DNA of 61,163 nucleotides from a bacterium D16-51. GTDB taxonomy: Bacteria; Bacillota; Clostridia; Lachnospirales; Lachnospiraceae. Below the pieces are notes generated by a model, which saw only the letters and a list, made by a program, of their open reading frames with translations, had not been told where the DNA came from and did no database searches. Made by a program: the position numbers and the translations under genes. Below are positions 59,870 to 61,163 of the stretch, in pieces (position 1 is the first letter of the stretch; the number at the start of each line of letters is the position of its first letter). The stretch is taken from assembly GCA_003612285.1 (NCBI GenBank), contig RAYE01000031.1:1-61163 (forward strand), in the 5' to 3' direction.

Positions 59870-59980
59870 ATGAAGCACAAAGCGTATCGACAAAATCCGA
59901 CGGTCATTGACAAATCAAAAAAAACCCGATCACCGCCGGGGAAAATCACGCCCATAAATATGAACTGTCTAATCATCTAA
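59870..59980 (+). pseudogene. Truncated TnpW-like small transposon protein
   Basis: A 36-residue frame, MKHKAYRQNPTVIDKSKKTR followed by SPPGKITPINMNCLII. The KAYRQNPTVID start is typical of TnpW-type small proteins of Tn4451-like elements, which are normally longer and end in an IGxTTYxV-like domain. That domain is missing here. The function of TnpW is unknown. Confidence 0.55.
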
Positions 59981-60158
59981 ATACTGCTTACAATACATTT
60001 GCGTTTGTTCGCTTTTTTGTGGACAGGCGCATTTTATATTTTCAAAAACTTTTCCCAAAACCTTTCAAAATCTTTGGCAAATTTTCGCCGTGTGAAACTG
60101 AGGGGTACGAAAGGGGAAGTCATCACCCGCTTTCGCGGTTGCGAAAGGAGGTAATACC
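59981..60158 (+). promoter_or_regulatory. Leader of the ICE sigma-factor gene with an RBS hairpin
   Basis: A 178-bp gap. CTTTCGC (about 60131) and GCGAAAG (about 60142) with loop GGTT form a stem that ends directly at the GGAGG of the next gene. Folding would partly cover the ribosome site. It may control sigma-factor translation. Confidence 0.45.
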
Positions 60159-60599
60159 ATGAATGAACCTATTCGTACCCAGTGGGAAATCCGATGTGCG
60201 TTTAATGCTTACTGCAAGCGATCCTTGATGAATGAAAAGCTTGTTGCTTACAGGGATATGAAGCGTCGGCAGCTACGCGAAGTTAGCTTTTCTGATCTGA
60301 CACAGCAGGAGGAAGATCAGCTTTGCACCTATGACACATACTTTGCAAATGACGAAGCTGAAAAATCCTTTTGCGTGGCAGGAAAAGAAATAACTGCAAA
60401 GCTGCTTGCCGAAGCCCTGCACAGTTTGCCGGACGAGAAGCGTGAAGCTGTACTGCTGTACTACTTCTTTGATATGAATGACGCGGAGATCGCAAAACTC
60501 CAAAACATTCCGAGAAGCACAGTGCAACATCGCCGGACAAGCTCTTTTGATCTCTTAAAACGCTATTTGGAGGAACACACTTATGGGAAAGACTGGTAA
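60159..60599 (+). CDS. ICE-type sigma-70 region-4 protein
   Basis: A 146-residue sigma-factor-like protein lacking region 2. The C-terminal region 4 HTH (about residues 90-135: LPDEKREAVLLYYFFDMNDA, then EIAKLQNIPRSTVQHRRTSS) is clear. Proteins of this type are paired with a small HTH protein in Tn916/Tn5397-like and related conjugative elements, and are thought to regulate element functions. It starts after AAAGGAGGTAATACC and overlaps the next gene by 17 bases. Confidence 0.85.
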   Translation: MNEPIRTQWEIRCAFNAYCKRSLMNEKLVAYRDMKRRQLREVSFSDLTQQEEDQLCTYDTYFANDEAEKSFCVAGKEITAKLLAEALHSLPDEKREAVLLYYFFDMNDAEIAKLQNIPRSTVQHRRTSSFDLLKRYLEEHTYGKDW

Positions 60600-60831
60600 C
60601 ACCGAACAGGACGAGCGCGGCTTACTGCCATACCCGGTAATCATAGCCGCAACAAAGGGCGACCCGGAAGCTATGCAGATTGTCATACATCATTACGACA
60701 GCTGCATAGCCACCTTATCAATGCGGAAACTCCGTGACGAGCGCGGGAATACATACTACGGCATTGACGAGGACATACGCGACCGTTTACGGTCACGGCT
60801 TATGCGGGCTGTCCTTTCATTCGAGGTTTAA
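60583..60831 (+). CDS. ICE helix-turn-helix protein
   Basis: An 82-residue protein common as the partner of the sigma-like gene in conjugative transposons. LPYPVIIAATKGDPEAMQIV is the family signature, followed by IHHYDSCIATLSMRKLRDE and IDEDIRDRLRSRLMRAVLSF. It resembles the helix-turn-helix conjugative transposon-like domain. The overlap with the upstream gene suggests coupled translation. Mobilisation genes usually follow but lie beyond the window. Confidence 0.83.
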   Translation: MGKTGNTEQDERGLLPYPVIIAATKGDPEAMQIVIHHYDSCIATLSMRKLRDERGNTYYGIDEDIRDRLRSRLMRAVLSFEV

Positions 60832-60840
60832 GCTGATTTA

Positions 60841-60874
60841 GGACAGGCAGCGAACCCCTTTCCGCTGCCCGTCC
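60841..60874 (+). terminator. GC-rich hairpin after the HTH gene
   Basis: GGACAGGCAGCG pairs with CGCTGCCCGTCC (single opposed A/C mismatch) around a 10-base loop. No long T-run follows. Confidence 0.5.
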
Positions 60875-61163
60875 CGGCAAAACCTTTCCAGCACCTTGAT
60901 AAAGAAAGCGGCGCAAGATAACGGCGGCGCAGCATAGAGCAGATCGGATACGTCCCTTTTGCACTTTAGCCTATCGGCGGGTGCGCCATGACGCTATCCC
61001 GGTGGGGTTTTCTTTTCCCTGCCGGGACAGCCGAGCGACCAACACCGCGCCGGGGAGCAAGTTTAGCAGCTTGCGGGCGACGACAGCGCAGAATATATAA
61101 TGATACTCCCTTACCGCCACAGTCCGAGCGTTCAAAGCGTCGCAGGCAATGGGTAGGGCTGCA
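60875..61163. other. Non-coding end region, possible mobilisation/oriT region
   Basis: About 290 bp at the right edge with no supported gene on either strand. It is GC-rich, with small inverted repeats (for example GCAAG...CTTGC near 61058-61075). In related ICEs the region after the sigma/HTH pair often leads to relaxase genes and oriT, but no specific nick site was recognised. Confidence 0.3.

Noticed and set aside
1-61163. CRISPR arrays, rRNA or tRNA genes
   Set aside because: No regularly spaced repeat array was found, and no tRNA cloverleaf or rRNA-like conserved sequence was recognised by eye on either strand.

Overview
The window looks like part of a chromosome of an anaerobic, low-to-mid GC Firmicute, most likely a Lachnospiraceae-type gut clostridium. 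This rests on gene style, strong AGGAGG-type ribosome sites, an anaerobic cobalamin pathway, a sodium-pump decarboxylase and Tn916/Tn4451-style mobile DNA. The family-level assignment is an inference from gene content, not a measured result.

Region 1 (1-1657) is the edge of a decayed Tn916-like element: the 5' end of a reverse-strand gene, the tail of an excisionase (xis) and a tyrosine integrase broken by two frameshifts.

Region 2 (1670-19419) is a nearly complete anaerobic cobalamin operon, all on the + strand: cbiD, cbiF, cbiG, cbiH, a cbiJ-cbiE-cbiT fusion, a cbiA-cobT fusion, cobU, cobS, a PD-(D/E)XK-like protein, a shortened cobU paralogue, cobC, cbiB, cobD, cbiP, cbiC, and a fusion of a methionine-synthase-activation-like domain to the corrinoid adenosyltransferase. 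Early genes (cbiK/X, cbiL, sirohydrochlorin synthesis) and any recognisable cobalamin riboswitch are absent. The operon is interrupted by a MITE-like inverted-repeat element (9981-10219) and by a cluster of structured repeats (14661-14995).

Region 3 (19416-27998) holds a MocR/PdxR regulator divergent from pdxS-pdxT (PLP synthesis; cobD and PdxR both use PLP), a soluble hybrid histidine kinase, xanthine phosphoribosyltransferase with a xanthine permease, and a CorA-type transporter. Region 4 (28127-34868) holds a D,D-carboxypeptidase and a biotin-dependent sodium-pump decarboxylase cluster: two different carboxyltransferases share one biotin carrier, one OadB-type beta subunit and one unusual lipoprotein-fused gamma-like subunit.

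Region 5 (34973-49646) contains a small unknown protein, a YlxM-like protein, a secreted Ig-like protein, a possible new three-gene module (MinD/CpaE-like ATPase plus two cytoplasmic TerB-like/beta-helix proteins, 37389-41491), a CNNM/CBS transporter, a zinc-phospholipase-C-like protein, a large GT-C-like membrane protein, a ZnuCB-type transporter, and a homocysteine methyltransferase-MTHFR fusion.

Region 6 (about 49660-61163) is an accessory island. It contains a TetR regulator, a GyrI-like protein, a probable ICE end with Tn916 DR2-like repeats, a DUF6017 replication-type gene fused by deletion to a serine-recombinase fragment, a Tn4451-type tnpV and a tnpW remnant. Cargo includes a tautomerase, a metallo-beta-lactamase-fold protein, a MerR-TipAS regulator, TetR with a membrane-anchored alpha/beta hydrolase, a broken KTR zinc-ribbon gene, and an unknown gene flanked by a perfect 16-bp inverted repeat. 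It ends with the sigma-factor/HTH pair typical of ICEs.

Across the chromosomal part, two families of short structured repeats sit at the 3' ends of genes, often supplying the stop codon. One family shows compensatory base changes.
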